DNA of 64,000 nt from NCBI RefSeq assembly GCF_000204645.1, contig NC_015422.1:3365001-3429000 (forward strand). Direction: 5' to 3'. The notes below the pieces were generated by a model. That model ran no database searches. It saw only the letters and a list, made by a program, of their open reading frames with translations, and was not told where the DNA came from. Shown piece after piece: positions 1 through 8,047 of the stretch (within the stretch, counting starts at the first letter, position 1; each line of letters opens with the position of its first letter). This stretch comes from Alicycliphilus denitrificans K601. Its GTDB lineage: Bacteria; Pseudomonadota; Gammaproteobacteria; Burkholderiales; Burkholderiaceae_C. The translations under genes and the position numbers were made by a program.

Positions 1-131
1 AACTCCTGGCGGAAATAGCCCAGGTGGGCGACGGGCCCGCCGAACGAGGTCAGGCCCAGGCGCAGGAAGATGGCAAACACCGCCCAGGCCGATGCGTGGC
101 GGGTTTCCGGGTTTGATGGGGGCGGGGGCAT
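1..131 (-). CDS. chrA: Chromate efflux transporter ChrA, N-terminal fragment
   Basis: The first 43 residues of a reading frame that runs off the left edge. After a short polar leader comes FAIFLRLGLTSFGGPVAHLG, the characteristic start of ChrA (CHR family), which exports chromate or sulfate-like oxyanions through the inner membrane. The ATG at 131 is the only start before the signature and gives the usual short leader. Only the 5' end is present, so chromate specificity cannot be judged. The frame is too short and incomplete to be listed by simple ORF calling; I read it directly from the minus strand. Confidence 0.85.
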   Translation of the reverse strand, partial: MPPPPSNPETRHASAWAVFAIFLRLGLTSFGGPVAHLGYFRQE

Positions 132-182
132 GGACACGGGGGCTGGCGACAAACTCCCCGAGTATCGGGCCCCCCGCTCTAT

Positions 183-1055
183 TCAAATGGCGCTGGGTCC
201 CATCCACACGCCGCTGCGCAGGCCCGCGGGCAGCCGCTGCGCCCAGACCTGGGCGCAGTCCTCCCAGGCGGGCTCCTGCACGTTCAGGCCGGCGAAGATG
301 CCGTAGCCATCGCCCGCGCGGATGTCCTCGCGCGCGCACAGGCTCTCGCCCGCCTTGATGGCGCCGTTGGCCCGTATGGATTCGCCGGCCTTGATGCCCC
401 AGCCGGCCTCCAGGTGCATCACGCCGCCGATGGCGCCGCCCACGACGATCCCCTGCCCCGCGCGCAGGCTGCCCGCGCCGCTCAGGTGGCCGCCCACGCG
501 CAGCCCCTTGCCGCAGGCCATGTCGCCGTGCACGGTCAGGTCCTGGCCGACGAAGGCGCCAGCGCCCACCTCCAGCGCGCCGCCGCACACCACGTCCCAC
601 GCGGCGCGCAGCTCGCCGCCGCAGTGCAGCGATTCCTGCACCTCCACACCCCAATCCGCGCGCAGGTCGCCGCCGCAGTGCAGGCGGCCCTGGCCGCGGA
701 TGCTGGCGCCCGCGCGGATGTCCTCGCCCGCCACGATGGCGCCGCCCGCGCGTATGCCGCCGCCCGCGTGGATGGAGCGGCCCGCGTGGATCACGCCGTC
801 CACATCGATGCCGCCGCGCACCTGCACGGTGCCGGCGAACACCACGGCCTCGGCCTCCAGGCCGTCCGCGCGCAGCACGGCGTTCGTGGGGCCGAACTGG
901 CCCAGCAGCCACAGCGCATCGTCCACGCGGCCGGCTGCGACCAGCTGGTCCAGCGCCTGCTGGTAGCCCACGCCGTCCTCGACGTGGCGCACGAACCAGC
1001 GAAACCCGTTGGCGCAGGGGTTCTTGGCCCGGAGAAACTGCTTGGTGAATTCCAT
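183..1055 (-). CDS. Beta-helix repeat protein of unknown function
   Basis: A 290-residue protein. Residues 1-60 form a predicted helical head (FLRAKNPCANGFRWFVRHV onward). From about residue 65 to 265 it is a run of short imperfect repeats of the form (I/L)-x-(A/C)-G-x-x-(I/L), such as SIRAGGAI-like units, expected to wind into a solenoid resembling bactofilins or polymer-forming proteins. It ends with a non-repeat cap rich in Trp. The ATG at 1055 is preferred over longer in-frame starts because GGAG lies six bases upstream and the upstream in-frame sequence is low-complexity Pro/Arg. No signal peptide or catalytic motif is visible. I do not recognise a specific function; a cytoplasmic scaffold or toxin-like role is only a guess. 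Confidence 0.7.
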   Translation of the reverse strand: MEFTKQFLRAKNPCANGFRWFVRHVEDGVGYQQALDQLVAAGRVDDALWLLGQFGPTNAVLRADGLEAEAVVFAGTVQVRGGIDVDGVIHAGRSIHAGGGIRAGGAIVAGEDIRAGASIRGQGRLHCGGDLRADWGVEVQESLHCGGELRAAWDVVCGGALEVGAGAFVGQDLTVHGDMACGKGLRVGGHLSGAGSLRAGQGIVVGGAIGGVMHLEAGWGIKAGESIRANGAIKAGESLCAREDIRAGDGYGIFAGLNVQEPAWEDCAQVWAQRLPAGLRSGVWMGPSAI

Positions 1056-1392
1056 GCGACGCTCCAATCCTTGGATGGTGGCGCCATGCGCAGCGCGGGC
1101 GCATGGTCCTTGTGACCCGGTGGGCGCGCGTGGGGCAGCGCCAGTCCACCGCAGCGCAGGGCGGATGCCCGGCGATGGTGGTTCTGCGCTGATGGAAAGG
1201 GGAAGGGGTGCTTTATCGCCGGGCGGGGGAATGTGCGACCGGCTTGTATGGCCAGATCTCGCGCGCCACGGCCGCGCCGCCCACGCTGCGCGGGGTGGTG
1301 CTGGACACGGAGGCGGGACGGGACATAGGGCGGGCATGCTAGCAGCCGTGCCCGCCGGCGACAAGCTTGTCGCACGGCGGCGCACGGTCTTG
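1056..1392. other. Intergenic region without a gene
   Basis: About 340 bases between the start of the beta-helix gene and the nested inverted repeat. I see no convincing coding frame on either strand. It presumably holds the promoter of the leftward beta-helix gene. Confidence 0.5.
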
Positions 1393-1555
1393 AGGGCCTG
1401 TTAACACTATGGAAGGGGTCGCGAAGCTCATGACAGCCCGCCCATCAAAGCGCGCGACGCAGTGCGTGCGTGTGCACGCACAAGGAGCGCAACGCCGAGG
1501 GGCGGGCTGTCATGAGCTTCCCTTCGGGTTGCCTCCCATAGCGTCAACAGGCCCT
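1393..1555. repeat. Nested inverted-repeat element, about 163 bp
   Basis: Two nested arm pairs share a centre. The outer arms are 1393-1412 and 1536-1555 (18 of 20 bases complementary). The inner arms are 1423-1443 and 1500-1520, a perfect 21-base inverted repeat (left arm begins gaagctcatgacagcccg). The 56-base core is GC-rich with a smaller hairpin around 1462-1481. It ends three bases before the stop codon of the TonB receptor gene. The form is that of a small non-autonomous MITE or REP-like unit; as RNA it would fold into a long hairpin and could end transcription of the receptor gene. Confidence 0.7.
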
Positions 1556-1557
1556 AG

Positions 1558-3609
1558 TCAGAACGACACGCGCACGCCCAGCGTCACGTTGCGCCCGGCC
1601 AGCGGCGCCGCGTCCTTGATGAACGAGGTGTGGGCGTAGGCCAGGCGGCCAGTCAGATTGCGCGCCTTCAGGTACAGCTGCCAGGGCATGCCGCCGCCGG
1701 TGCGGCCGTTGTAGGCCACGCCCATGTTCAGCATGCCGTAGCCCGGGGTGGCTGTCTCGAACTGCGCCACGCGGTCCTGGCGCGCCACCTGCACCCATTC
1801 CACCTGGCCTTCCCAGGCCTGCCAGTTGGCGTCCAGGCGCAGGCCGGCCCGCATGGGCGCGATGCGCGGCAGCAGGCCGCCGCCGTCCAGGCGCGCGCGC
1901 ACGCTGTCGCCGAACAGCGTCACGCCCAGGCGGGGCGTGATACGCTGGCGCACGCGGCCCTCGATGCCGGTGAAGGTGGCGTCCGCCTGGGCGTACTGCA
2001 GCAGCTGCAGGCCGTCGTGCTCGTCGAGCGTGCGGCCGTAGATGTAGTCGCGGATACGGTTGCGGAACACGGTCACGTCGAAGGTGGTGTCGCCGCTGGT
2101 CTTGCGCAGGCTCAGGTCGATGTTGCGCGAGCTTTCCGCGCGCAGGCCGGCGTCGCCGCGCTCGTAGGTGGAGGTGGCCATGTGCAGGCCGCGCGCGTAC
2201 AGCTCCTCGGCCGTGGGCGCGCGGCTGGCGCGCGTGAGGCTGATGCCCGCCGCGTAGCCGGGCGCGAAGCGCCACACGGCGCCCAGCGACGCCGAGGTGC
2301 CGCCGTGGCGACGCCGGTCCGTGCCGTCCTCCAGCTCAGCCGTCTGCCGGTCGTGGCGCAGCGCGCCCTCCAGCCGCAGGTTGCCGATGCGGTATTCCTC
2401 CAGCACGAAGACGCCCCACTGGCGCGTGAGCGTGGGCAGCACGTAGGCCTCCTCGCCCACGGCGCTGAACCTGCGCTGCGCGGTCTGCACGCCGAACATG
2501 CCGCGCAGGCCCGCGACGGGCGCGTGCTGCAGCTCCACGCGCAGGTCATGCGCCTTGTTCCTGAAGGCGGTGGAGACGGCGCCGTCCTCCACCTCGTCGT
2601 GCCGGTAGTCCGTCACGCCCGCGCGCAGGCGCAGCGCGGCGAAGCCCGCGAACGGGTCGCGCAACTCGCCGCGCACGTCCATGCGCTCGCTGCGCAGGTC
2701 CACCACCGGCACGTCGCCATGGTCATGGTCGTCGTGGTCGTGGCCGTCGTGGCTGCCGCAGTGCAGGTGGTCGCCATGGGTGTGGCAGCCCTCGAAGCCG
2801 TGGTCGTGGCCCGGCAGGCCGTACTTGGCGTTCTGGCGCGTGAGTGCCATGCCCAGGTAGCCGCGGCTGCCGACCCACGACAGGCCCACGCTGCCCGTAT
2901 CGGTGCGGTTGAAGCTGCCGGGCACGCGGCTGCCGCCGGCCCAGCCGCTGCCCACGCGGTAGTCGCCCGCGTCGCGCCCCGCGGCCTCCACGTGCACGGC
3001 CACGTTGCCGGCGCCGCCCGTCAGGGCCACGGCGCCGGCCGTCTCGCGCGCGGCGCTGCCGGCGCGCAGCTCGGCGCTGCCCTCGTAGCCCTTCTGCGGG
3101 ATGGCCGTGGGCACCTTGCCGTCCAGCACGTTCACCACGCCGCCCACGGCGCCGGCGCCGTAGGCCAGGGCCGAGGGGCCGCGCAGCACCTCGACCTGCG
3201 TGGCCAGCAGCGGCTCGGCGGCCACGGCATGGTCCGGGCTGACGGTAGAGGCGTCCTGCAGCTGCGAGCCATCGGACAGCACGCGCACGCGCGCGCCGTC
3301 CATGCCGCGGATCACGGGGCGGCTGGCGCCCGCGCCGAAGTGGCTGCCGGTGATGCCGGGCTCGCCCTCCAGGGTCTCACCCAGCGTGGCCTCGCGCCGG
3401 CGCACCAGCTCGTCGCCCTCCAGCACGGAGACGGGCTGCGTCATCTCCGACGCGCCCAGCTGCAGGCCGCTGGAGGACACGGTGACCTCGGGCAGGCTGG
3501 CCTCGGCCTGCGCCCAGGCGGGCGCGGCGCCGGCCAGGCTCAGCAGCACGGCCCAGGCCAGCGGATGGCGGGCGCCGGGCGCCCGCGGGGAAGAAGCAAA
3601 GGAATTCAT
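1558..3609 (-). CDS. TonB-dependent outer membrane receptor, ZnuD-like
   Basis: A 683-residue precursor with a signal peptide (hydrophobic LAWAVLLSLAGAAPAWAQA), a plug domain (about residues 40-160, with GMDGARVRVLSDG and a VEVLRGP-type motif) and a C-terminal 22-strand barrel ending in Phe. Residues about 266-300 hold a loop very rich in His, Asp and Cys (GHDHDDHDHGD at its end). Zinc receptors such as Neisseria ZnuD carry a similar His-rich loop, so uptake of zinc or another soft metal is the best inference. Length fits the family. Transcribed leftward and probably co-transcribed with the small His-containing membrane protein upstream. No clear ribosome-binding site precedes the ATG at 3609. 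I found no Zur box I would stand behind. Confidence 0.85.
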   Translation of the reverse strand: MNSFASSPRAPGARHPLAWAVLLSLAGAAPAWAQAEASLPEVTVSSSGLQLGASEMTQPVSVLEGDELVRRREATLGETLEGEPGITGSHFGAGASRPVIRGMDGARVRVLSDGSQLQDASTVSPDHAVAAEPLLATQVEVLRGPSALAYGAGAVGGVVNVLDGKVPTAIPQKGYEGSAELRAGSAARETAGAVALTGGAGNVAVHVEAAGRDAGDYRVGSGWAGGSRVPGSFNRTDTGSVGLSWVGSRGYLGMALTRQNAKYGLPGHDHGFEGCHTHGDHLHCGSHDGHDHDDHDHGDVPVVDLRSERMDVRGELRDPFAGFAALRLRAGVTDYRHDEVEDGAVSTAFRNKAHDLRVELQHAPVAGLRGMFGVQTAQRRFSAVGEEAYVLPTLTRQWGVFVLEEYRIGNLRLEGALRHDRQTAELEDGTDRRRHGGTSASLGAVWRFAPGYAAGISLTRASRAPTAEELYARGLHMATSTYERGDAGLRAESSRNIDLSLRKTSGDTTFDVTVFRNRIRDYIYGRTLDEHDGLQLLQYAQADATFTGIEGRVRQRITPRLGVTLFGDSVRARLDGGGLLPRIAPMRAGLRLDANWQAWEGQVEWVQVARQDRVAQFETATPGYGMLNMGVAYNGRTGGGMPWQLYLKARNLTGRLAYAHTSFIKDAAPLAGRNVTLGVRVSF

Positions 3610-3684
3610 GGATGGATTCGTTCAAAGAGGCGGCGCGCGCGCACGCACAGGTCGCGCGCGGCCGCACTGGAATTTCAATGAAAA

Positions 3685-3732
3685 ACGCCACAAGCGCTTA
3701 TTCAGCAAGCGCTGGCAGCTATCAAAATGGAA
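3685..3732 (-). repeat. Dispersed palindromic repeat, copy 1
   Basis: Read on the minus strand it has GATAGCTGCCAGCGCTTG, a 6-base loop, then AAGCGCTT and a T-rich tail ending TTGAAATT. The core stem is AAGCGCT/AGCGCTT. It matches copies near 31.7, 34.1, 44.5 and 48.3 kb. It lies between the TonB receptor start and the gene upstream. Confidence 0.75.
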
Positions 3733-3781
3733 CTGATCGGGCCGGCGCGCGATGCGGCGGCCGCATGAGGCGGGGGCTGCC

Positions 3782-4165
3782 TCAGGCGCGCGGCGGCGGG
3801 GCGCGCGCGTGGAACGGCGCCGCGCCGCCCGTGCCGGGCGCGGGCGCGGGCGCGCAGGCGGGCGGCAGCTGCGGCTGGGCCTGCAGCAGCGCCGGGGCAT
3901 GGCCGAGCGCGGCGCCCACCAGCGTCTGCTGGTCCAGCACCTGGCAGTCGGCGTTGCCGTGGCCGGCAAAGAGGGCGTGCAGCGCGTCGAACGCCTGCCG
4001 CTCCGCCCCATGCGCGTGCGCCTGGGGGGCCGCGCCGCCGGGCAGGTGCAGCACCTGGTGCATGCGGCCCAGCGTGGGCGCGAGCACGAGCGCCAGCAGC
4101 AGCCACGCCAGCGCAAGGCGGCGGCGCAGCAGCGGCAGGGCGTGGGGGTGCGGTGGGCGCAGCAT
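3782..4165 (-). CDS. Small secreted or membrane protein, DUF2946-like
   Basis: 127 residues with one strongly hydrophobic N-terminal segment (about residues 17-31, LALAWLLLALVLAPTL) followed by a His-containing ectodomain (HQVLHLPGG, HAHG) and CQVLDQQTLVGAAL, which resembles the Cys-Leu-(F/L)-Asp-Gln pattern of DUF2946-type proteins often found beside metal-related genes. Pro/Ala-rich C-terminus. It reads in the same direction as the ZnuD-like receptor, about 170 bases upstream, so a shared metal-response role is plausible. Function unknown; the family match is from memory of the motif only. Confidence 0.6.
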   Translation of the reverse strand: MLRPPHPHALPLLRRRLALAWLLLALVLAPTLGRMHQVLHLPGGAAPQAHAHGAERQAFDALHALFAGHGNADCQVLDQQTLVGAALGHAPALLQAQPQLPPACAPAPAPGTGGAAPFHARAPPPRA

Positions 4166-4189
4166 GGGCCCGGGAGGATAGCGCAGGAT

Positions 4190-4738
4190 TCAGGCCCCGG
4201 GCTTCAGGTGGCGCGCGAAGGTCTTGCGGAACTTCGCCACCTTCGGCCCCACGACGAAGGCGCAGTAGCCCTGGTCGGGGTGGTTGGCGAAGTAGTCCTG
4301 GTGGTAGTCCTCGGCCGGCCAGTAGCTTTTCAGCTCCTGCAGCTGCGTCACCACGGGCGCGCCCCACTGGCCGCCCTGCTCCAGCTCGCGCAGCAGGTCC
4401 TCGGCCACCTGCCTGTGCGCGGGGTCGGTGTAGTAGATGCCGCTGCGGTACTGCGTGCCCACGTCGTTGCCCTGGCGGTCGGGCGTGGTGGGGTCGTGGA
4501 TGGCGAAGAAGATTTCGAGGATCTCGCGCACGCCGATCTCGGCCGGGTCGAAGGTAACGCGCACCACCTCGGCATGGCCCGTATCGCCCGAGCACACCTG
4601 CTCGTACGTGGGCGCGGCCACATGGCCGTTGGCGTAGCCGCTCTGCACGTCGGTCACGCCGCGCACGCGGTCGAACACGGCCTCGGTGCACCAGAAACAG
4701 CCGCCGCCCAGGGTGATGGTCTGCAATTGCGAAGACAT
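4190..4738 (-). CDS. msrA: Peptide-methionine (S)-S-oxide reductase MsrA
   Basis: 182 residues. The GGGCFWCTEAVF motif contains the catalytic Cys that reduces methionine-S-sulfoxide in proteins and free methionine. GYANGHVAAPTYEQVCSGDTGHAEV and DPTTPDRQGNDVGTQYRS are standard MsrA signatures, shown here only as landmarks. The ATG at 4738 is chosen over one 30 bases upstream because AAGGAG sits eight bases before it and the extra leader is not conserved in the family. It stands alone and diverges from the TetR gene. The window also has msrB at 31.9 kb, so both stereoisomers are covered. Confidence 0.95.
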   Translation of the reverse strand: MSSQLQTITLGGGCFWCTEAVFDRVRGVTDVQSGYANGHVAAPTYEQVCSGDTGHAEVVRVTFDPAEIGVREILEIFFAIHDPTTPDRQGNDVGTQYRSGIYYTDPAHRQVAEDLLRELEQGGQWGAPVVTQLQELKSYWPAEDYHQDYFANHPDQGYCAFVVGPKVAKFRKTFARHLKPGA

Positions 4739-4817
4739 GGGCACACTCCTTGAAACACGGGCGCACATGATAGGAAGGAACCCATATCCAGGCCCATGGC
4801 CGGGCGAACGCTGCGCG

Positions 4818-4847
4818 TTGACACGTGGGCCGCGCGGTCGCTACCAT
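4818..4847 (+). promoter_or_regulatory. Probable sigma-70 promoter of the TetR gene
   Basis: TTGACA at 4818-4823 and TACCAT at 4842-4847, separated by 18 bases. It would start transcription around 4854, just before the palindromic operator at 4861. Confidence 0.6.
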
Positions 4848-4860
4848 GCGGTCGCCGTCA

Positions 4861-4882
4861 TTACTAACCGGCAAGTCAGTAA
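4861..4882. promoter_or_regulatory. Palindromic TetR-type operator
   Basis: TTACTAAC and GTCAGTAA form an inverted repeat (7 of 8 bases) around a 6-base centre, right after the inferred transcription start and four bases before the TetR start codon. The ACT(A/G)AC...GT(C/T)AGT pattern is common for TetR/AcrR regulators, so autorepression is likely. Confidence 0.6.
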
Positions 4883-4886
4883 CTCC

Positions 4887-5549
4887 ATGAACGCCCTCCC
4901 CTCCCTTCCCGACCAGCCCGAAGCCCCCCGGCGCGGCCGCCGCAAGGAAGCGCGCCCGGGCGAGCTGCTGGAAGCGGCGCTGGACCTGTTCGTGGAAAAA
5001 GGCTTCGCCGCCACGCGCGTGGAGGAGGTCGCGGCGCGCGCCGGCGTGTCCAAGGGCACGCTGTTCCTCTACTTCCCGAGCAAGGAAGAGCTGTTCAAGG
5101 CCGTGGTGCGCAAGAACATCGCCGGGCGCTTCGCCGAATGGGACCTGGAGCTCGAAGCCTACGAAGGCACGAGCAGCGAGCTGGTGCAGTACTGCTTCCA
5201 GACCTGGTGGGAGCGCGTGGGCTCGACCAAGGCAGCGGGCCTGGGCAAGCTCATGCTGAGCGAGGCCAACAACTTCCCCGAGCTCGCCGACTTCTACCGC
5301 CGCGAGGTCATCGAGCCCGGCCACCGGCTGATCCGCCGCATCCTGCAGCGCGGCATGGACCGTGGCGAGCTGCGCCCGCTCGACCTGGACCACGCCGTCT
5401 ACTGCGTGCTCGCGCCGCTGATGTTCCTGACGATCTCGCAGCCCTCGCCGTCGCTGTGCATCCTCGACCCGGAGTGTTTTTCACCGGAAAAATACATCCG
5501 CCTGCAGGCCGACAACGTATTGCAGGGCCTGTGCGTGCGGCCGACCTAA
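4887..5549 (+). CDS. TetR/AcrR family transcriptional regulator
   Basis: 220 residues. The N-terminal helix-turn-helix spans about residues 22-68 (LLEAALDLFVEKGFAATRVE, then VSKGTLFLYFPSKEELFKAV). The C-terminal ligand domain is about 140 residues and includes a Trp-rich segment. The ATG at 4887 gives the normal family length and follows the operator. The gene lies 50 bases before a methyltransferase-like, rhodanese and tolC run in the same direction, so it probably controls an efflux-related operon together with itself. The inducing ligand cannot be read from the sequence. Confidence 0.9.
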   Translation: MNALPSLPDQPEAPRRGRRKEARPGELLEAALDLFVEKGFAATRVEEVAARAGVSKGTLFLYFPSKEELFKAVVRKNIAGRFAEWDLELEAYEGTSSELVQYCFQTWWERVGSTKAAGLGKLMLSEANNFPELADFYRREVIEPGHRLIRRILQRGMDRGELRPLDLDHAVYCVLAPLMFLTISQPSPSLCILDPECFSPEKYIRLQADNVLQGLCVRPT

Positions 5550-5599
5550 AATTGCGGGTTTGTCCGATTCCCCACAGTCAGCCTTCCGGAGTACCTCCC

Positions 5600-6310
5600 A
5601 TGAACATGCCCCTGAACACGTCCGCCGACATCCACGATCCCGTCGAGCAGGCCCGCTACAACATGGTGGAGCAGCAGATCCGTCCGTGGAACGTGCTCGA
5701 CGCGGGCGTGCTGGAGCTGCTGTCCGTCGTGCGCCGTGAAGACTTCGTCCCGCCCGCCTACCAGGGCGCGGCCTTCACCGACACGCGGATCCCCCTGAAC
5801 CCCGACGCGCAGGAGGCCGAGCGCCTGGGCCAGGTGATGCTGGAGCCGCGCGTGGACGCGCGCATGCTGCACGACCTGCAGGTCCAGCCCACCGACCGCG
5901 TGCTGGAGATCGGCGCCGGCTCGGGCTACATGGCCGCCCTGCTGGCCGCCCGCGCCGAGCGCGTGGTGTCGCTGGAGATCGACCCCGACCTGGCCGAATT
6001 CGCCCGCGAGAACCTGCGCGGCGCCGGCGTGGAAAACGCCCAGGTGCGCCAGGCCGACGGCGCGCTCGATCCCATTCCCGACGGCCCGTTCGACGTGATC
6101 GTGCTCAGCGGCTCCGTGGCCGAGGTGCCGCAGAAGCTGCTGGCGCTGCTGCGCGACGGCGGCCGCCTGGGCGCCTACGTGGGCCACCAGCCCATGATGC
6201 GGGCCACCTTCGTGCGCCGCAGCGGCGAGCGCTTCGAGACCAGCCAGCCCTGGGACGTGGTCGTGCCGCGCCTGCGCAACTTCCCCGAGCCCTCGCCCTT
6301 CAAGTTCTGA
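5600..6310 (+). CDS. Protein-L-isoaspartate O-methyltransferase-like protein
   Basis: 236 residues with a class I SAM-binding fold: VLEIGAGSGYMAALLA at about residues 100-115, then an acidic end of strand 2 (LEIDPDLAEFA). Overall it aligns with the PCMT family, which repairs isoaspartyl residues. The Ser-containing TISQP substrate motif of Escherichia coli Pcm is absent; the equivalent stretch reads VMLEPRVDARM. This suggests a PCMT-like paralogue with another substrate. Start at 5600 gives a sensible N-terminus. Together with the rhodanese and tolC genes it forms a cluster that I have seen in Comamonadaceae, placed behind a TetR gene. Confidence 0.85.
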   Translation: MNMPLNTSADIHDPVEQARYNMVEQQIRPWNVLDAGVLELLSVVRREDFVPPAYQGAAFTDTRIPLNPDAQEAERLGQVMLEPRVDARMLHDLQVQPTDRVLEIGAGSGYMAALLAARAERVVSLEIDPDLAEFARENLRGAGVENAQVRQADGALDPIPDGPFDVIVLSGSVAEVPQKLLALLRDGGRLGAYVGHQPMMRATFVRRSGERFETSQPWDVVVPRLRNFPEPSPFKF

Positions 6311-6328
6311 CCCGGCCCCCTGCACATC

Positions 6329-6667
6329 ATGATCGACCACATCCGCCCGGCCCAGCTGGCCGACTGGATCGCTGCCCACGCGGGCGACCGCCCCCTGGTG
6401 CTGGATGTGCGCGAGCCGTGGGAGCTGCAGACCGCCAGCGTCACGCCGCGGGGCTTCGAGCTCGCGGCCATCCCCATGGGCGAGCTGGCCACGCGGCTCT
6501 CCGAACTCGACCCCGCCCGCCCCGTCGCCTGCCTGTGCCACCACGGCGTGCGCAGCCTGCACGTGGCCGGCTTCCTGGCACACCAGGGCTTCGACCGGGT
6601 GGCCAACATCACCGGCGGCATCGATGCCTGGTCGCACGAATGCGACCCGGCGGTGCCGCGGTATTGA
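6329..6667 (+). CDS. Single-domain rhodanese (sulfurtransferase)
   Basis: 112 residues forming one rhodanese domain. LVLDVREPWELQ is the conserved CH2-like motif near the N-terminus, and CHHGVRSLHVAGFL contains the catalytic Cys, which accepts sulfane sulfur, followed by the active-site loop. Such single-domain proteins transfer sulfur to thiols or cyanide. It starts 18 bases after the methyltransferase-like gene and is followed 16 bases later by tolC, so the three are probably co-transcribed. Confidence 0.92.
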   Translation: MIDHIRPAQLADWIAAHAGDRPLVLDVREPWELQTASVTPRGFELAAIPMGELATRLSELDPARPVACLCHHGVRSLHVAGFLAHQGFDRVANITGGIDAWSHECDPAVPRY

Positions 6668-6683
6668 ACGACCCGGCCCGACC

Positions 6684-8030
6684 ATGCTCACCCCCCGACG
6701 GCTGCTCTGCTTATCCCTGGCGGTGTGCGCCGCCCTTGCCGCAGCGGCCAGCCCCGCGCAGGCGCAGAGCCTGTCGGCGCTGGTGGAACTGGCCCGCGGC
6801 TATGACGCCCCCTGGCAGGCCGCCCAGGCGCAGCTGCAGGCGGCCGCCAGCCGCGCCGAGCAGGCACGCGCCGGCCTGCTGCCCAGCGCGGGGCTCAGCG
6901 GCGGCGTGACCTACGCGCGCAACGACGTGACGCGCCCGCCCCTGCCCGGCGTAGGCGTGAACGGCCCCACGCAGACCCTGGGCGTGCAGGCATCCCAGCC
7001 CCTGTACCGCCCGGCCAGCCGCATCGGCTTCGAACAGGGCCAGCGCGGCATCGACCTGGCCAGCGCGCAGCGCGACGCCGCCGAGCAGGACCTGCTGGTG
7101 CGCGTGAGCCAGGCCTACTTCGACGTGCTGGGCGCGCAGGACACCCTGGCCTTCGTGCGCGCGCAAAAGGCCGCCGTGGCCGAACAGCTGGCCTCGGCCA
7201 AGCGCAACTTCGAGGTCGGCACCGCCACCGTGACCGACGAACGCGAGGCCCAGGCCCGCCACGACCTCGTCTCCGCCCAGGAAATCGCCGCCGAAAACGA
7301 CCTGCACGTCAAGCGCCTGGCACTCGACCAGATCGTCGGCCGTCCCGGCACCAGCCCACTGCCCCTGGCCCAGCCCGTGCAGCTGCCCGGCGTGCGGCCC
7401 GCGGACGTCGACCACTGGGTGCGCACCGCCGAAGACCGGCAGCCGCAGGTGCGCCAAGCCGCCCTGGCCCTGGACGTGGCGCGCCTGGAGACCCGCAAGG
7501 CCGAGACCGGCCACCTGCCCACGGTGGACCTGCAGGCCAGCTACGGCGTGCAGCGAACGCCCAACGGCACCGTGCTCATGCCCGGCATCCACTCGCGCAC
7601 CAACGTGGCCAGCGTGGGCGTGGCGCTCAACCTGCCGCTGTTCGCGGGCTTCGCGGTGCAGAACCGCGTGAAGGAAACCCTGTCGCTGGAGGACAAGGCC
7701 CGCGCCGACCTCGACAACGCCCGCCGCACCGCGGCCCAGGCCGCGCGCGCCGCCTTCTTCAACGTGCAGTCGGGCCTGAGCCAGGTCGGCGCCCTGCAGG
7801 CGGCCGAGGCATCGAGCCAGAGCGCGCTGGACGCCAACCTGCTCGGCTACAAGGTGGGCGTGCGCATCAACATCGACGTGCTCAACGCGCAAAGCCAGCT
7901 CTACCAGACCAAGCGCGACCTGGCCACCGCGCGCTACAACGTGCTGGTCGGCACCCTGCGCCTGAAGCAGGCGGCAGGCACGCTGACGGCCGACGACGTG
8001 GCGGCGGTGGATACGCTGCTGGCGCGGTAG
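6684..8030 (+). CDS. tolC: TolC family outer membrane efflux protein
   Basis: 448-residue precursor. Signal peptide: LLCLSLAVCAALAAAASPAQAQ. Two repeats of the outer membrane efflux protein family follow, rich in heptad-like Ala/Gln/Arg helices (QAAASRAEQARAGLLPSAGL; LARGYDAPWQAAQAQLQA). Length is normal. TolC trimers form the outer membrane duct for RND pumps or type I secretion. The ATG at 6684 starts the signal peptide. A remnant of a type I secretion ABC ATPase lies just downstream on the opposite strand, hinting that a secretion system once stood next to it. Confidence 0.92.
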   Translation: MLTPRRLLCLSLAVCAALAAAASPAQAQSLSALVELARGYDAPWQAAQAQLQAAASRAEQARAGLLPSAGLSGGVTYARNDVTRPPLPGVGVNGPTQTLGVQASQPLYRPASRIGFEQGQRGIDLASAQRDAAEQDLLVRVSQAYFDVLGAQDTLAFVRAQKAAVAEQLASAKRNFEVGTATVTDEREAQARHDLVSAQEIAAENDLHVKRLALDQIVGRPGTSPLPLAQPVQLPGVRPADVDHWVRTAEDRQPQVRQAALALDVARLETRKAETGHLPTVDLQASYGVQRTPNGTVLMPGIHSRTNVASVGVALNLPLFAGFAVQNRVKETLSLEDKARADLDNARRTAAQAARAAFFNVQSGLSQVGALQAAEASSQSALDANLLGYKVGVRINIDVLNAQSQLYQTKRDLATARYNVLVGTLRLKQAAGTLTADDVAAVDTLLAR

Positions 8031-8047
8031 ACATACGCCCGAACCTC

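Noticed and set aside
1630..3681. 683-codon plus-strand frame opposite the TonB receptor
   Set aside because: Extremely Ala/His/Val/Arg-rich, no motifs; an antisense shadow caused by GC-rich codon bias.
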